This document shows positions 51,074-60,067 of a stretch of DNA of 64,000 nucleotides, piece after piece. Where the stretch lies: positions 1 to 64,000 of the forward strand of contig CALYBJ010000005.1 of NCBI GenBank assembly GCA_944412445.1, in the 5' to 3' direction. The position numbers and the translations under genes are program-made. How positions within the stretch are numbered: position 1 is the stretch's first letter; the number at the start of each line of letters is the position of its first letter. Below the pieces are notes generated by a model. That model was given only the letters and a program-made list of their open reading frames with translations. It ran no database searches and was not told the DNA's origin. The stretch is from an uncultured Clostridia bacterium. Its GTDB lineage: Bacteria; Bacillota; Clostridia; Oscillospirales; Acutalibacteraceae.

Positions 51074-52134
51074 TATTCCTTATATTCAAAGCTTTTGAAA
51101 ACGTAGTCGTCCGTTCCCGTATATTTGCTTCTGTCAACGCTTTTGATTTTTGAAAAGCATCTGTTTACAACGGATAAATGGCGCACCGCGCTGTAATCCT
51201 GAACCCAGGAATTAATTTCATTGACGAAAAATCCGTCGGAAAGAGCCACAAGACATCTGTCCCTGTAATCCTCATAAAAACTATACTCGTCAGCCAAAAG
51301 GTCTACACGCTCGATAAAATACAAATAGCTTCTGTCCGAATTCGTAATAATAAACGCACTTCCTACCGCCTGCTTAAAAACCGCCTCGATAAACTCGGGG
51401 GAAAATGCCGAATCGCTTCTGCCCACAACGGTGGCAGACACGCTTATATCTGCTGAAACCTCTCCCGTAACAGCCATAAACGCCTCGTCCATGGTATAAA
51501 CTCCGCTGTTGACATAATTGGCAATTCCGCTTATGCTGTTATATCTCTCCTGAGCTGCTTTTTTCTGAGAAGCATAGGCGTTTTGCTCGGCTTCCGACAT
51601 TGTTTCAAGCTGTTCATCGGGTATTACCGTATAAAGCTCCTCGTAAAAATATTTTATTCCCACATAATTCGCCGTGAAATACTGCTTTATATAATCCTCG
51701 TTTATAGCCATTGTGCCGCCGGTATCATAAAGAGCGAATCTTAAATCCTCCTTGCGGTATTCGTACTGCTTAATCTTAAAAAACGTGTCCTTGGAAACTC
51801 CGATTTCAGTTAAATAGGCGCCGAAGTTACGCCAGAGAGAATTTACCTCAAGAGCCACTGCGGCTTTATCGTTCTGGGAAAGAGTTTTCCCCATCCGGGC
51901 GAATTTCGTGTTTACGGCTGTATATTCAAGACATTTTGAAGTGGCTTCGTTTATGCACTCTTCTTCGGAAAGATTTCCGCCGTAATATGCCTGATTCAAA
52001 AAATAAGTGAAAATCTCCCTGTCAATTTCCGTTTGGTCGTTAATGGTCAAAGTGCTTCCGTTCATGCCGGAGCATGAAGTGAAAGCGGTTATTACAGCAA
52101 GTATTAATAAAGTCAAGCTTATAATTCTTTTCAT
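51073..52134 (-). CDS. SurA/PrsA-like foldase lipoprotein
   Basis: 353 aa. Lipobox FTSC at about residue 21. The N-terminal helical region (REIFTYFLNQAYYGG, ECINEATSKCLEYTAV) resembles the SurA-N/trigger-factor-like chaperone domain of PrsA foldases, but I see no clear parvulin motif in the C-terminal half. It probably assists folding of secreted proteins or is a divergent relative. The start at 52134 has only a weak purine tract (AGGAATTTGCGTT) upstream. Convergent with GH28. Confidence 0.65.
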   Translation of the reverse strand: MKRIISLTLLILAVITAFTSCSGMNGSTLTINDQTEIDREIFTYFLNQAYYGGNLSEEECINEATSKCLEYTAVNTKFARMGKTLSQNDKAAVALEVNSLWRNFGAYLTEIGVSKDTFFKIKQYEYRKEDLRFALYDTGGTMAINEDYIKQYFTANYVGIKYFYEELYTVIPDEQLETMSEAEQNAYASQKKAAQERYNSISGIANYVNSGVYTMDEAFMAVTGEVSADISVSATVVGRSDSAFSPEFIEAVFKQAVGSAFIITNSDRSYLYFIERVDLLADEYSFYEDYRDRCLVALSDGFFVNEINSWVQDYSAVRHLSVVNRCFSKIKSVDRSKYTGTDDYVFKSFEYKE

Positions 52135-52195
52135 AACGCAAATTCCTAAAAATTATTATACTATTAATTATAACTATTTCGGGATTAAAGTCAAC

Positions 52196-52228
52196 GAAAA
52201 AAATCGGCAGAAAAACCTGCCGAAAAGT
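52196..52228 (-). terminator. Terminator of htpG
   Basis: Minus strand: TTCGGCAGG-ttttt-CTGCCGA followed by T7. Confidence 0.88.
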
Positions 52229-52241
52229 TTAATGTAACGTA

Positions 52242-54113
52242 TTACACCATAAGCTCGCTTATAAGCTTGCTGAACTCGGAGGGATCCTCAACGGAAAGTC
52301 CTCCTATAAGCCTTGCCTGCATATACAAAAGCTTTGTATATTTTTCAAGGGTTTCATCGTCAAGTGTTTTAAGCTTTTCAGCTATCGGGTGATTACTGTT
52401 GATTTCAAGAACCGTTTCAGCTTTGATTCCCGCAGCGTTGGGCATTGAATTCAATACCTTTTCCATCTCCGTTGAAAGCATACCCTCGCTTGTAAGGCAG
52501 GCAGGATAATTTTTAAGAGCGTTTGTAAAACGAACCTCCGTTACCGAGTCTCCCAAAGATTCTTTCATCCTGGAAAGCATATCCTTTGCTTCTTCGTTTT
52601 CCTTTTTAAGGGCTTCCTTTTCCTCGTCGGTTCCCAAGTTAAGATTATCGGCGCATACATTTACAAAATGCTTGCCCTCATACTCCATAAGCATCTGTAT
52701 TGCAAATTCATCTACGTTGTCGGTAAAGTAAAGAATTTCGTAGCCCTTGTCCTTTACGGCTTCAACCTGAGGAAGCATATCTATTTTAGCCTTTGTTTCT
52801 CCGCAGGCATAATAAATATTGTCCTGTCCCTCTTTCATTCTGCTTACGTATTCGCCCAGAGTTGACATCTTGTCCTCGTAAGACGATACGAACATTATAA
52901 GGTCCTTTAAAACCTCCTTGTTCATGCCGTAATTCTCATAAAGACCGTATTTAAGCTGCATTCCGAAGGATTTATAAAACTCCTCGTATACTTCCCTGTC
53001 CTTATTGAGCATATTCGTAAGCTCTGTTTTAATCTTCTTTTCAATAGTCTTGGCGATAAGCTTTAACTGATAGTCATGCTGCAAAACCTCTCTTGAAATA
53101 TTAAGGGAAAGGTCGGCGCTGTCTACAAGTCCCTTTACAAAGCTGAAGTAATCGGGAAGCAGATCGGGACATTTATCCATAATAAGCACGCCGTTCGAGT
53201 AAAGCTGCAAGCCCTTTTCATACTCCTTTGAATAGTAATTAAAGGGAGCTTTCTTAGGAATATACAGCAGCGCGTCATAGGTAGCCTGTCCCTCAACCTT
53301 GCTGTGAATTACCTTTGCAGGCTTTTCATAATCATAAAACTTATCCTTATAAAAGCTTTCGTACTCTTCCCGGGTTATCTCGCTCTTATTCTTCCTCCAA
53401 ATGGGAACCATGCTGTTAAGAGTTTTTGTTTCCGTTACCGTCTCGTATTCGTCCTCTTTGCCCTCAACAGGCTTTGTGGTTTCAACATCAAGAAGAATAG
53501 GATATCTTATATAATCCGAATACTTTTTGACTATGGAGGTTATACGGTATGTTTCAAGAAATTCACTGTACTTTTCATCATCGGTATCAGCTTTAAGATA
53601 CAGGGTTATAACAGTGCCGGCAGCGTCCTTCTCCGCAGGCTCTATTGTGTAGCCGTCAGCTCCCTGGGAAGTCCAGAGGTTCGCCTCGTCAGAACCGAAT
53701 GCCTTGCTTAATACCGTTACCTTGTCGCTTACCATAAACGCCGAATAAAAGCCTACGCCGAACTGTCCTATAATCTCAACATCAGTCTTTGTTTCGTTTT
53801 CATTTTTAAAGTCAAGGGAACCGCTTTTCGCGATTGTACCCAGATTTCCCTCAAGCTCTTCAGCAGTCATTCCGCAGCCGTTATCGGTAACGGTTATTGT
53901 TCTGCTGTCCTTGTCCAAATCAATTTTAATTTTGAAATCTTCCTTGCTCATTCCTACGGATTCATCGGTTAACGAACGGAAATACAGCTTGTCGATAGCG
54001 TCGCTGGCGTTGGAAATAAGCTCCCTTAAAAATATTTCCTTATGTGTATAAATGGAATTAATCATCATGTCAAGCAATTTTTTCGATTCGGCTTTAAATT
54101 GCTTTTTTCTCAT
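52242..54113 (-). CDS. htpG: Chaperone HtpG (Hsp90)
   Basis: 623 aa, standard length. GHKL ATPase domain with ELISNASDAIDKLYF, DNGCGM, GTIAKSGS and GQFGVGFYSAFMV; middle domain (PIWRKNKSEITREEYESFY, SREVLQHDYQLKLI) and C-terminal dimerisation domain. ATP-driven cytoplasmic chaperone. Start at 54113 has GTGATTTG-type weak site. Regulated by a CIRCE operator at 54137-54163. Confidence 0.97.
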   Translation of the reverse strand: MRKKQFKAESKKLLDMMINSIYTHKEIFLRELISNASDAIDKLYFRSLTDESVGMSKEDFKIKIDLDKDSRTITVTDNGCGMTAEELEGNLGTIAKSGSLDFKNENETKTDVEIIGQFGVGFYSAFMVSDKVTVLSKAFGSDEANLWTSQGADGYTIEPAEKDAAGTVITLYLKADTDDEKYSEFLETYRITSIVKKYSDYIRYPILLDVETTKPVEGKEDEYETVTETKTLNSMVPIWRKNKSEITREEYESFYKDKFYDYEKPAKVIHSKVEGQATYDALLYIPKKAPFNYYSKEYEKGLQLYSNGVLIMDKCPDLLPDYFSFVKGLVDSADLSLNISREVLQHDYQLKLIAKTIEKKIKTELTNMLNKDREVYEEFYKSFGMQLKYGLYENYGMNKEVLKDLIMFVSSYEDKMSTLGEYVSRMKEGQDNIYYACGETKAKIDMLPQVEAVKDKGYEILYFTDNVDEFAIQMLMEYEGKHFVNVCADNLNLGTDEEKEALKKENEEAKDMLSRMKESLGDSVTEVRFTNALKNYPACLTSEGMLSTEMEKVLNSMPNAAGIKAETVLEINSNHPIAEKLKTLDDETLEKYTKLLYMQARLIGGLSVEDPSEFSKLISELMV

Positions 54114-54136
54114 AACAAATCACCTTAAAATCAATA

Positions 54137-54163
54137 TTGGCACTCTCTTGTCTTGAGTGCTAA
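54137..54163 (-). promoter_or_regulatory. CIRCE operator (HrcA binding site)
   Basis: TTGGCACTC-N9-GAGTGCTAA, differing from the consensus TTAGCACTC-N9-GAGTGCTAA at one base. It lies between the htpG promoter and ATG, so HrcA would repress htpG until heat shock. In Bacillus htpG is not CIRCE-controlled, so this is a lineage-specific wiring. Confidence 0.93.
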
Positions 54164-54167
54164 ATAT

Positions 54168-54195
54168 AGTATAATCCAATTTAAAATAAAGTCAA
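54168..54195 (-). promoter_or_regulatory. Promoter of htpG
   Basis: Minus-strand TTGACT (54190-54195), 16-base spacer, TATACT (54168-54173), directly upstream of CIRCE. Confidence 0.82.
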
Positions 54196-54276
54196 CACTT
54201 TTTTTGAAAAAAATATTTTTATCGGTAAAATTTTATTGTATAATATATGTAAAGATAAATATAGAAGGGTGTTTTA

Positions 54277-54879
54277 ATGAATTTATATTTGTGCGAGACA
54301 GCTTCCCTGCCCGAGGCAGATTATGAAAAATATAAAAACGCGGTATCTGCGGAAACTCTTGCAAAAGCAGAAAAAATGCGCTTCTCCCGGGACGGACAAG
54401 CATCCGTTATCGGAGAAGGTATGATTCGCTTCGCTCTGGGGGAAGAAATGAACATTCCTCCGGAGAAAATTGAAATTTTAAAAACAGAAAACGGAAAGCC
54501 CTTTGTTCACGGAAATATTTTTTTTAATATTTCACACTCAAAAGGCTTTGTCACGGCGGTAACGGCTGACAGTCCCGTAGGCGTCGATATTGAAAAGATA
54601 AGAGAACCAAACTATAAAACAATAAAGAGATTCTGCACTGACGACGAGGAAGAATATATTTTATCTGCCTCAGACGAAGCAGAAAAAATTAAAAGATACT
54701 TTACCGTTTGGACCCTTAAAGAAGCCTACTTCAAATGCACGGGAGAAGGAATTTTAAAGGGTTTGAAAACTGCGGCGTTTAAGGGAAGCGTAAACGCCGT
54801 CAGCAAAAAAGAATATGATTTCGGCACATTTTACTGCCTTTCTGACTTTATAATTTCTTACTGTGTAAAAAAGGGCTGA
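54277..54879 (+). CDS. 4'-phosphopantetheinyl transferase (Sfp type)
   Basis: 200 aa. Motifs for the Sfp/AcpT superfamily: FFNISHSKGFV, GVDIEKIRE with the Mg-binding Asp and Glu, and WTLKEAYFKCTGEG. It transfers phosphopantetheine from CoA to carrier proteins. No carrier protein, NRPS or PKS gene lies nearby, so it may serve fatty acid ACP or a distant cluster. TATAAT at 54239-54244 is a likely -10. Start follows AGAAGGGTG. Confidence 0.92.
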   Translation: MNLYLCETASLPEADYEKYKNAVSAETLAKAEKMRFSRDGQASVIGEGMIRFALGEEMNIPPEKIEILKTENGKPFVHGNIFFNISHSKGFVTAVTADSPVGVDIEKIREPNYKTIKRFCTDDEEEYILSASDEAEKIKRYFTVWTLKEAYFKCTGEGILKGLKTAAFKGSVNAVSKKEYDFGTFYCLSDFIISYCVKKG

Positions 54880-54881
54880 GG

Positions 54882-55235
54882 CTATTTTGACTTGGGCTTT
54901 GTAAGAAGAGAAACCACAAGTCCTGAAATCAGAGCAGCGGAAACGCCCGCCGAACAGGCTGAAAGAGGACCCGTAAGAACGCCGATAAGACCCTGCTCAT
55001 TTATAGCTTTTTCAGTTCCCTTTACAAGGGAATAGCCGAAGCCGGTAAGAGGAGTGGTTGCCCCTGCCTGAGCAAATTCCCTTATAGGCTCATAAAGTCC
55101 CAAAGCCGTAAGTATAACACCTGCCACAACGAACCCTACAAGAATCTTCCCCGATGTTAATTTTGTTTTATCTATTAAAATCTGCCCTACAACGCAAATC
55201 AGGCCTCCTACAACAAAGGCTTTCAGAAAAATCAT
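54882..55235 (-). CDS. spoVAE: Stage V sporulation protein AE (SpoVAE)
   Basis: 117 aa membrane protein, about four segments, matching SpoVAE/SpoVAEb: FVVGGLICVVGQILIDKTKL, TSGKILVGFVVAGVIL and the C-terminal SAGVSAALISGLVVSLL. Part of the SpoVA channel that moves Ca-dipicolinate into and out of spores. The other spoVA genes (AC, AD) are not next to it here. Convergent with the phosphopantetheinyl transferase with 2 bases between stops; ATG at 55235 follows AAGAGGTG. Confidence 0.92.
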   Translation of the reverse strand: MIFLKAFVVGGLICVVGQILIDKTKLTSGKILVGFVVAGVILTALGLYEPIREFAQAGATTPLTGFGYSLVKGTEKAINEQGLIGVLTGPLSACSAGVSAALISGLVVSLLTKPKSK

Positions 55236-55314
55236 AAAATCACCTCTTATGTAGTTTGTTCACAAAAAAAGGTATTATTCCGAAAGCGGAAACAAGATAA
55301 AGGAGAAAAATCTT

Positions 55315-56127
55315 ATGCTTATCTGTCCCGTATGCAGAAAAAGTCTTGAAATAAATGAAAAATCAGCCTCATGCTCCGAGGGTCATTCCTTTGACCGGGC
55401 GAAAGAGGGCTATATAAACCTTTTAACGGGAAATAAAAAATCCGGCAGTCTTATAGGCGACAACAAAGACATGGCAAAGTCAAGAAGAATATTTCTTGAA
55501 AAAGGGTATTATGATTTTTTAGCATTATTTCTGTGTGAAAAAATAAAAGAGCTGAAAGGCGCAGACAAAGAAACGCCTCTTAACATACTTGACATTTCCT
55601 GCGGCGAGGGATATTACACCGGCTTCATTAAAGAAAAAGCAAGACAGAGCGTGTTCGGATTTGACATATCAAAGGAAATGATAAAGCTGGGAGCTAAAAA
55701 ATACAAGGATGTGTTGTTTTTCGTAGGCAACATTTCAAAAATACCGGTATCGGACTGTTCCTGCGATATAGGAATACATATATGCGCTCCCTTCTGCGAA
55801 AAGGAGTTTGCCAGAATACTGAAAAAAGACGGCTATCTTCTTTCGGCGGTTCCGGGAAAAAAGCATCTTATAGGTCTTAAGGAAATACTTTATGAAAATG
55901 TTTATGAAAACAACGACGATATAACAGAATACAGCTCATTAAAGCTTGTAAAATCCGAAACAATCAGCAAAACAATTACCGTTCGGTCAAATGAAGATAT
56001 TTTGAATCTTTTTAAAATGACGCCATATTATTACAAAACATCGAAAAAAGACAAGGAAAAGCTTATGACCGTCGAAAACCTTACAACCCAGGCTGAATTT
56101 ATTATAAGGACATTTAAAAGGGAGTGA
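55315..56127 (+). CDS. RlmA-type 23S rRNA (guanine-N1) methyltransferase
   Basis: 270 aa. N-terminal zinc-binding motif Cys4, Cys7, Cys20, His24 (CPVCRKS...CSEGH) followed by FDRAKEGYINLL, diagnostic of RlmA family, then a class I SAM domain with ILDISCGEGYYTG and an acidic FGFDISKEM. It methylates G745/G748 of 23S rRNA; some relatives confer tylosin resistance (TlrB), so RlmA-I versus RlmA-II cannot be told here. ATG at 55315 with AAAGGAGAAA upstream. Confidence 0.9.
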   Translation: MLICPVCRKSLEINEKSASCSEGHSFDRAKEGYINLLTGNKKSGSLIGDNKDMAKSRRIFLEKGYYDFLALFLCEKIKELKGADKETPLNILDISCGEGYYTGFIKEKARQSVFGFDISKEMIKLGAKKYKDVLFFVGNISKIPVSDCSCDIGIHICAPFCEKEFARILKKDGYLLSAVPGKKHLIGLKEILYENVYENNDDITEYSSLKLVKSETISKTITVRSNEDILNLFKMTPYYYKTSKKDKEKLMTVENLTTQAEFIIRTFKRE

Positions 56128-56131
56128 CTTT

Positions 56132-57691
56132 ATGAAAAATTTTTTTAAAGGGGTAATTTCATTAACTGCTGTAATTTCAGCTTTATTGTCATTTTCGTTT
56201 TATGCTTTTGCATTATCTCCGGGAGACATTGACGGCAACTCAAGAGTATCTGCGGCAGACGCCAGACTTACTTTAAGAGCGGCGGCAAATCTTGAAAAGC
56301 TTACCCCAGAGCAATTTTCAGCCGCAGACATGAACAAGGACTCCAAAATAACTGCCTCCGACGCAAGGACTGTTTTAAGAATAGCGGCTTCTCTTGAAAG
56401 TCCGGAGAATTATACCGATACCGGGCATCCGGGCAATGAAAACAAGCAAGTGCTGTCACCGTCCGAGATTTATGAAGAGGCCCTGAATTACACGGTTGAA
56501 ATCAACACATATAACGAAAATGGAACAGAAACTTCTGTATCGTCAGGCTTTTTTACAGATTATAGCGGAACATTCGTTACAAACTATCACGCTGTCAAGG
56601 ACGCTTACTCCGTAAAAATAAAAACCGGTGACGGAGGAATATATAACGCCGAATATATACTGGGCTGGAGCGAAGAAAAAGACATTGCCGTTTTAAAAGC
56701 CGATATAGGCTTCTCGGTTCCTGCTGTTCTGTCCGATGAAAAAGCAAAAACAGCCGAAGAAATATATGTTATGGGAAGCACCGTGGGAATGACCGGAACA
56801 TTTACAAACGGAATCGTGTCAACAGCCGAAAGACAGCTTGAGGAAATGAACAACAATGTAAAATACATTCAGATAACGGCTCCGATTTCCAACGGCAACA
56901 GCGGCGGCCCCGTCATTAACTGTTACGGAGAAGTAATCGGCATAGCGGCTATGTGTCACAATTCGGCGCAGAATCTTAACTACGCCATACCTGTTTATGA
57001 AATAGACACAATCGATTTATCGTCACCCATGACGGTTAAGGAATTTCACGATTACATCAGCAATCGTGATGAAGAATCGGAATTTTCGGGACTTCTGGCA
57101 TTGTCGGTTCAGGGAGTTTCCCTTGAAAAAGGCGGAACGGCTGTATTTTACGCTTTTGCTTCCGCGACTCAGGAATATAATATAGTATGTGAAGCAAGCA
57201 GCGAAAATGTAAAGGCTTATGCCGGAAGAAATTACGGCAATTTCACTGTTATATATGTTTCCGCATTAAAGGATTACGGAAGCGCTCAGGTAAAAGTATA
57301 TTTTGACGGCTACGAGCAATACGCCAAAACAATGACGGTAAGCATTGGAGGAAGCGTAACGGGAAATTATGTGGGAATACCGGGAGGAATTCCTGACTTC
57401 GGAGCATTAACGGGAACAGCGCCCTGCGGATACATAGAAGGAACAGATAACAGCAGCGGCTACTACTCTTTTTATTATTCCTTTGAGGATTTAAACGCTC
57501 AGGGAGTAAGCAGTCAGAAAGCAATAAACGAGTATATAAGCTTAATGAAAGAAAACGGATTCTCTTACGCTCAGACCTCAGACAACAGCACGGCAGTATC
57601 CTTTATAAACAATACAAGCAAAACAGCCGTTATTTTAGGTTTTACTGAAATCAACAATGAATATTTCATGTATGTTCTGATTTATCAATAA
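56132..57691 (+). CDS. Secreted trypsin-like protease with N-terminal dockerin
   Basis: 519 aa. Signal peptide (to about residue 28, YAFALS), then directly a type I dockerin (residues 30-90: GDIDGNSRVSAADARLTLR and DMNKDSKITASDARTVLR), a short linker, and a trypsin-like serine protease domain (HtrA/DegP type) with His153 in TNYHAVKD, Asp184 in EKDIAVLK and Ser257 in GNSGGPV. No PDZ domain; the last 190 residues are unrecognised beta-rich sequence. A dockerin at the N-terminus is less common than at the C-terminus. Start at 56132 is 4 bases after the rlmA stop with AGGGAGTG. It may be attached to a cohesin-bearing scaffold or surface. Confidence 0.9.
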   Translation: MKNFFKGVISLTAVISALLSFSFYAFALSPGDIDGNSRVSAADARLTLRAAANLEKLTPEQFSAADMNKDSKITASDARTVLRIAASLESPENYTDTGHPGNENKQVLSPSEIYEEALNYTVEINTYNENGTETSVSSGFFTDYSGTFVTNYHAVKDAYSVKIKTGDGGIYNAEYILGWSEEKDIAVLKADIGFSVPAVLSDEKAKTAEEIYVMGSTVGMTGTFTNGIVSTAERQLEEMNNNVKYIQITAPISNGNSGGPVINCYGEVIGIAAMCHNSAQNLNYAIPVYEIDTIDLSSPMTVKEFHDYISNRDEESEFSGLLALSVQGVSLEKGGTAVFYAFASATQEYNIVCEASSENVKAYAGRNYGNFTVIYVSALKDYGSAQVKVYFDGYEQYAKTMTVSIGGSVTGNYVGIPGGIPDFGALTGTAPCGYIEGTDNSSGYYSFYYSFEDLNAQGVSSQKAINEYISLMKENGFSYAQTSDNSTAVSFINNTSKTAVILGFTEINNEYFMYVLIYQ

Positions 57692-57697
57692 AACAAA

Positions 57698-57735
57698 CAA
57701 AGCCCGGACGCTTTATGCGTCCGGACTTCGCTTTT
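57698..57735 (+). terminator. Terminator of the rlmA-protease pair
   Basis: Stem GCCCGGACGC / GCGTCCGGAC with TTTAT loop, ending CGCTTTTG. Confidence 0.82.
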
Positions 57736-57829
57736 GTGGATTGTTTAATTCATGAAAGGGTAATGCTGTTGTAGACTTTTTTATGAAAAAATTATAAGTA
57801 AGTTTGTAAAATATTTTTAAAGAAATGAC

Positions 57830-58300
57830 TTAAAATAATTCCGTGCAGTTAAAATATCCGTCCTGTGTAATACTGAATTTTGCCGTTACTACGCTTACGC
57901 CGTCAAATACGGTAAGCTTTTCCTTTTCCGATTCCTTGTCATCAAATTTATACGCATCGCCGTATTTTATTACGATGTCTCCCCCGGCTGTTTCTTCACC
58001 GTTTTCGTTTTTAGTCATTATTCTGACTGTTTCGTCTGTTTCTATCTCAGGGATTTCAACATATCCCAGAAAATCTGTTTTATATGTAACCTCTTCCCCC
58101 GATTTGCTTACATATATCTGAGTATTCGCAAGGGCTTGCCCTTCCTTATCCGTAATTGTCATGCAAAGCTTAACTTTCGGAACACTTTCGCTTGCGGTTT
58201 CGCTTTCTGTACCGGTTCCGGTTTTATCGCATGATGAAAAACATACTGAAATTGATATTACCGAAAGAACCGATATAATTAACGCTAAAATTTTTTTCAT
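57830..58300 (-). CDS. Small lipoprotein (156 aa)
   Basis: Lipobox FSSC at about residue 24, a Ser/Thr/Glu spacer, then a domain with KLCMTITDKEGQALANTQIYV and GYVEIPEIETDETVRI, which looks like a carboxypeptidase-regulatory/prealbumin-like beta-sandwich often found in surface proteins. Function unknown. Start at 58300 follows GAAACGGTGAG. Stands alone. Confidence 0.65.
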   Translation of the reverse strand: MKKILALIISVLSVISISVCFSSCDKTGTGTESETASESVPKVKLCMTITDKEGQALANTQIYVSKSGEEVTYKTDFLGYVEIPEIETDETVRIMTKNENGEETAGGDIVIKYGDAYKFDDKESEKEKLTVFDGVSVVTAKFSITQDGYFNCTELF

Positions 58301-58479
58301 TATTTCTCACCGTTTCTTTTTATTTATTAAATCATATTTTATCACCGCTTTCATCTATAGTCAAGCATCTTTGCTATGTGTGAAATTTACCATATTTTTC
58401 TTAAACAAAAATTGACCGAACCTTAAAGTTTCCTTGAATTTGCAGTTTTTTATATTTTCAATTATTATAATTTTTTTTA

Positions 58480-58508
58480 TTGATTTTATAATTTTTATTT
58501 ATTATAAT
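58480..58508 (+). promoter_or_regulatory. Promoter of the MBOAT-SGNH operon
   Basis: TTGATT (58480-58485), 17-base spacer, TATAAT (58503-58508). Confidence 0.75.
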
Positions 58509-58545
58509 ATATTTTGAAAAGTTATTTTTTTTAAGGAATTTTATT

Positions 58546-60048
58546 ATGCAGTTTAACTCTTTGCACTTTTTAATTTTTTTTCCTGTTGTGCTTTTGGTAT
58601 ACTTTTTTATACCGAAAAAAATGCGTTATATCTGGCTTCTTGCGGCAAGCTATTACTTTTACATGGGCTGGAACGCAAAATATGCCATACTTATCGCATT
58701 TTCCACTGTGGTTACATACCTGTGCGGCATACTTATAGAGCAAATCGGCTTTGAAGAGGGAAAAGCATGGCTCAGACTGAAGCGGTTTACCTTGTTTTTA
58801 GGAATTTCAGTTAATCTTGCGATATTGTTTTTATTTAAGTATCTTGATTTTGCCTTTGAAAACCTTAATTCTTTACTTGAAGCTTTAGGCTTTTCTCAAA
58901 TTGACAAAAGCTTTGATTTGCTTCTGCCGGTAGGAATATCTTTCTATACATTTCAGGCGCTTGGCTATGTTATCGATGTATACAGAAAAAATATAAGCGC
59001 AGAATACAATCTTTTTAAGTATGCGCTGTTCGTGTCGTTTTTCCCTCAGCTTGTGGCAGGTCCCATTGAGCGTTCCGGAAACCTTTTAACGCAGGTTCAA
59101 AATGTCCACAAAATTAATCTTTGGAATTATGAAAGAATCGTAAAAGGCTTTATGGTGATGATGTGGGGATTTTTCCTGAAAGTCGTTATAGCAGACAGGG
59201 CCGCTGTGGTTGTGAACGAAGTGTTTGACAATTATTACAATTACGGCTCCGTAGAGCTTATTACAGGAGTTGTATTTTTTGCCGTTCAGATTTACTGCGA
59301 TTTTGCCAGCTATTCAACAATTGCCATCGGCGCCGCAAATATCATGGGCTTTACTCTTATGGACAATTTTGACACACCTTATTTTGCAATGTCGATTAAG
59401 GAATTCTGGAGAAGATGGCATATCTCTCTTACCACATGGTTCAGGGATTATCTTTATATTCCCTTAGGCGGAAACAGAAAGGGTAAGTTCAGAAAATACT
59501 TAAACACCATGACAGTTTTCCTTGTAAGCGGCTTGTGGCACGGAGCAAACTGGACTTATGTTGTTTGGGGCGGCCTTCACGGAGCCTATCAGATTATCGG
59601 CGACCTGACAAAAAAGCCGAAAGAACAGCTTTGCAAAAAGCTTAATGTCAAAACAGGCGCGTTTTCATTTAAAGCAGTAAAAGTGGCCGTTACATTTTTC
59701 CTTACGCTTATTGCATGGATATTCTTCCGCGCAGATACGATTTCCATTGCCGGCGGATATTTAGCCAGAATTTTTACCCATCCGGACTTATGGGCGCTTA
59801 CCGACAGCACTATTTATAACATAGGGCTGAAGCAGCAGGAAATGAATATCCTTCTTATTTCAATATTCATTATGCTTTTAGTTGATATTTTAAAATATAA
59901 GAAAAATATCAGATTTGAAAATATTGCCGACAACCAGAATTTCTGGGTAAGAGGAGCTATAATTTTCGCTCTTATTTTTACGGTTGTAATATTCGGCGCT
60001 TACGGCTACAGCTTTGACGCTCAGCAGTTCATTTATTTCCAGTTCTGA
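58546..60048 (+). CDS. MBOAT-family membrane O-acyltransferase (DltB/AlgI type)
   Basis: 500 aa, about ten membrane segments. MBOAT motifs are YYFYMGWNAKYAIL near the N-terminus, PVGISFYTFQALGYVIDVYR, SFFPQLVAGPIERSGNLL, FWRRWHISLTTWFRDYLYIP, then the conserved His in VSGLWHGANWTYVVWGG. Such proteins move acyl groups across the membrane to acylate cell-wall polymers or exopolysaccharide. Next gene, 20 bases on, is an SGNH-type partner. Not part of a dltABCD operon, so AlgI-like O-acetylation is likelier than D-alanylation. Confidence 0.92.
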   Translation: MQFNSLHFLIFFPVVLLVYFFIPKKMRYIWLLAASYYFYMGWNAKYAILIAFSTVVTYLCGILIEQIGFEEGKAWLRLKRFTLFLGISVNLAILFLFKYLDFAFENLNSLLEALGFSQIDKSFDLLLPVGISFYTFQALGYVIDVYRKNISAEYNLFKYALFVSFFPQLVAGPIERSGNLLTQVQNVHKINLWNYERIVKGFMVMMWGFFLKVVIADRAAVVVNEVFDNYYNYGSVELITGVVFFAVQIYCDFASYSTIAIGAANIMGFTLMDNFDTPYFAMSIKEFWRRWHISLTTWFRDYLYIPLGGNRKGKFRKYLNTMTVFLVSGLWHGANWTYVVWGGLHGAYQIIGDLTKKPKEQLCKKLNVKTGAFSFKAVKVAVTFFLTLIAWIFFRADTISIAGGYLARIFTHPDLWALTDSTIYNIGLKQQEMNILLISIFIMLLVDILKYKKNIRFENIADNQNFWVRGAIIFALIFTVVIFGAYGYSFDAQQFIYFQF

Positions 60049-60067
60049 ATTAACGGAGAATTTTTAA

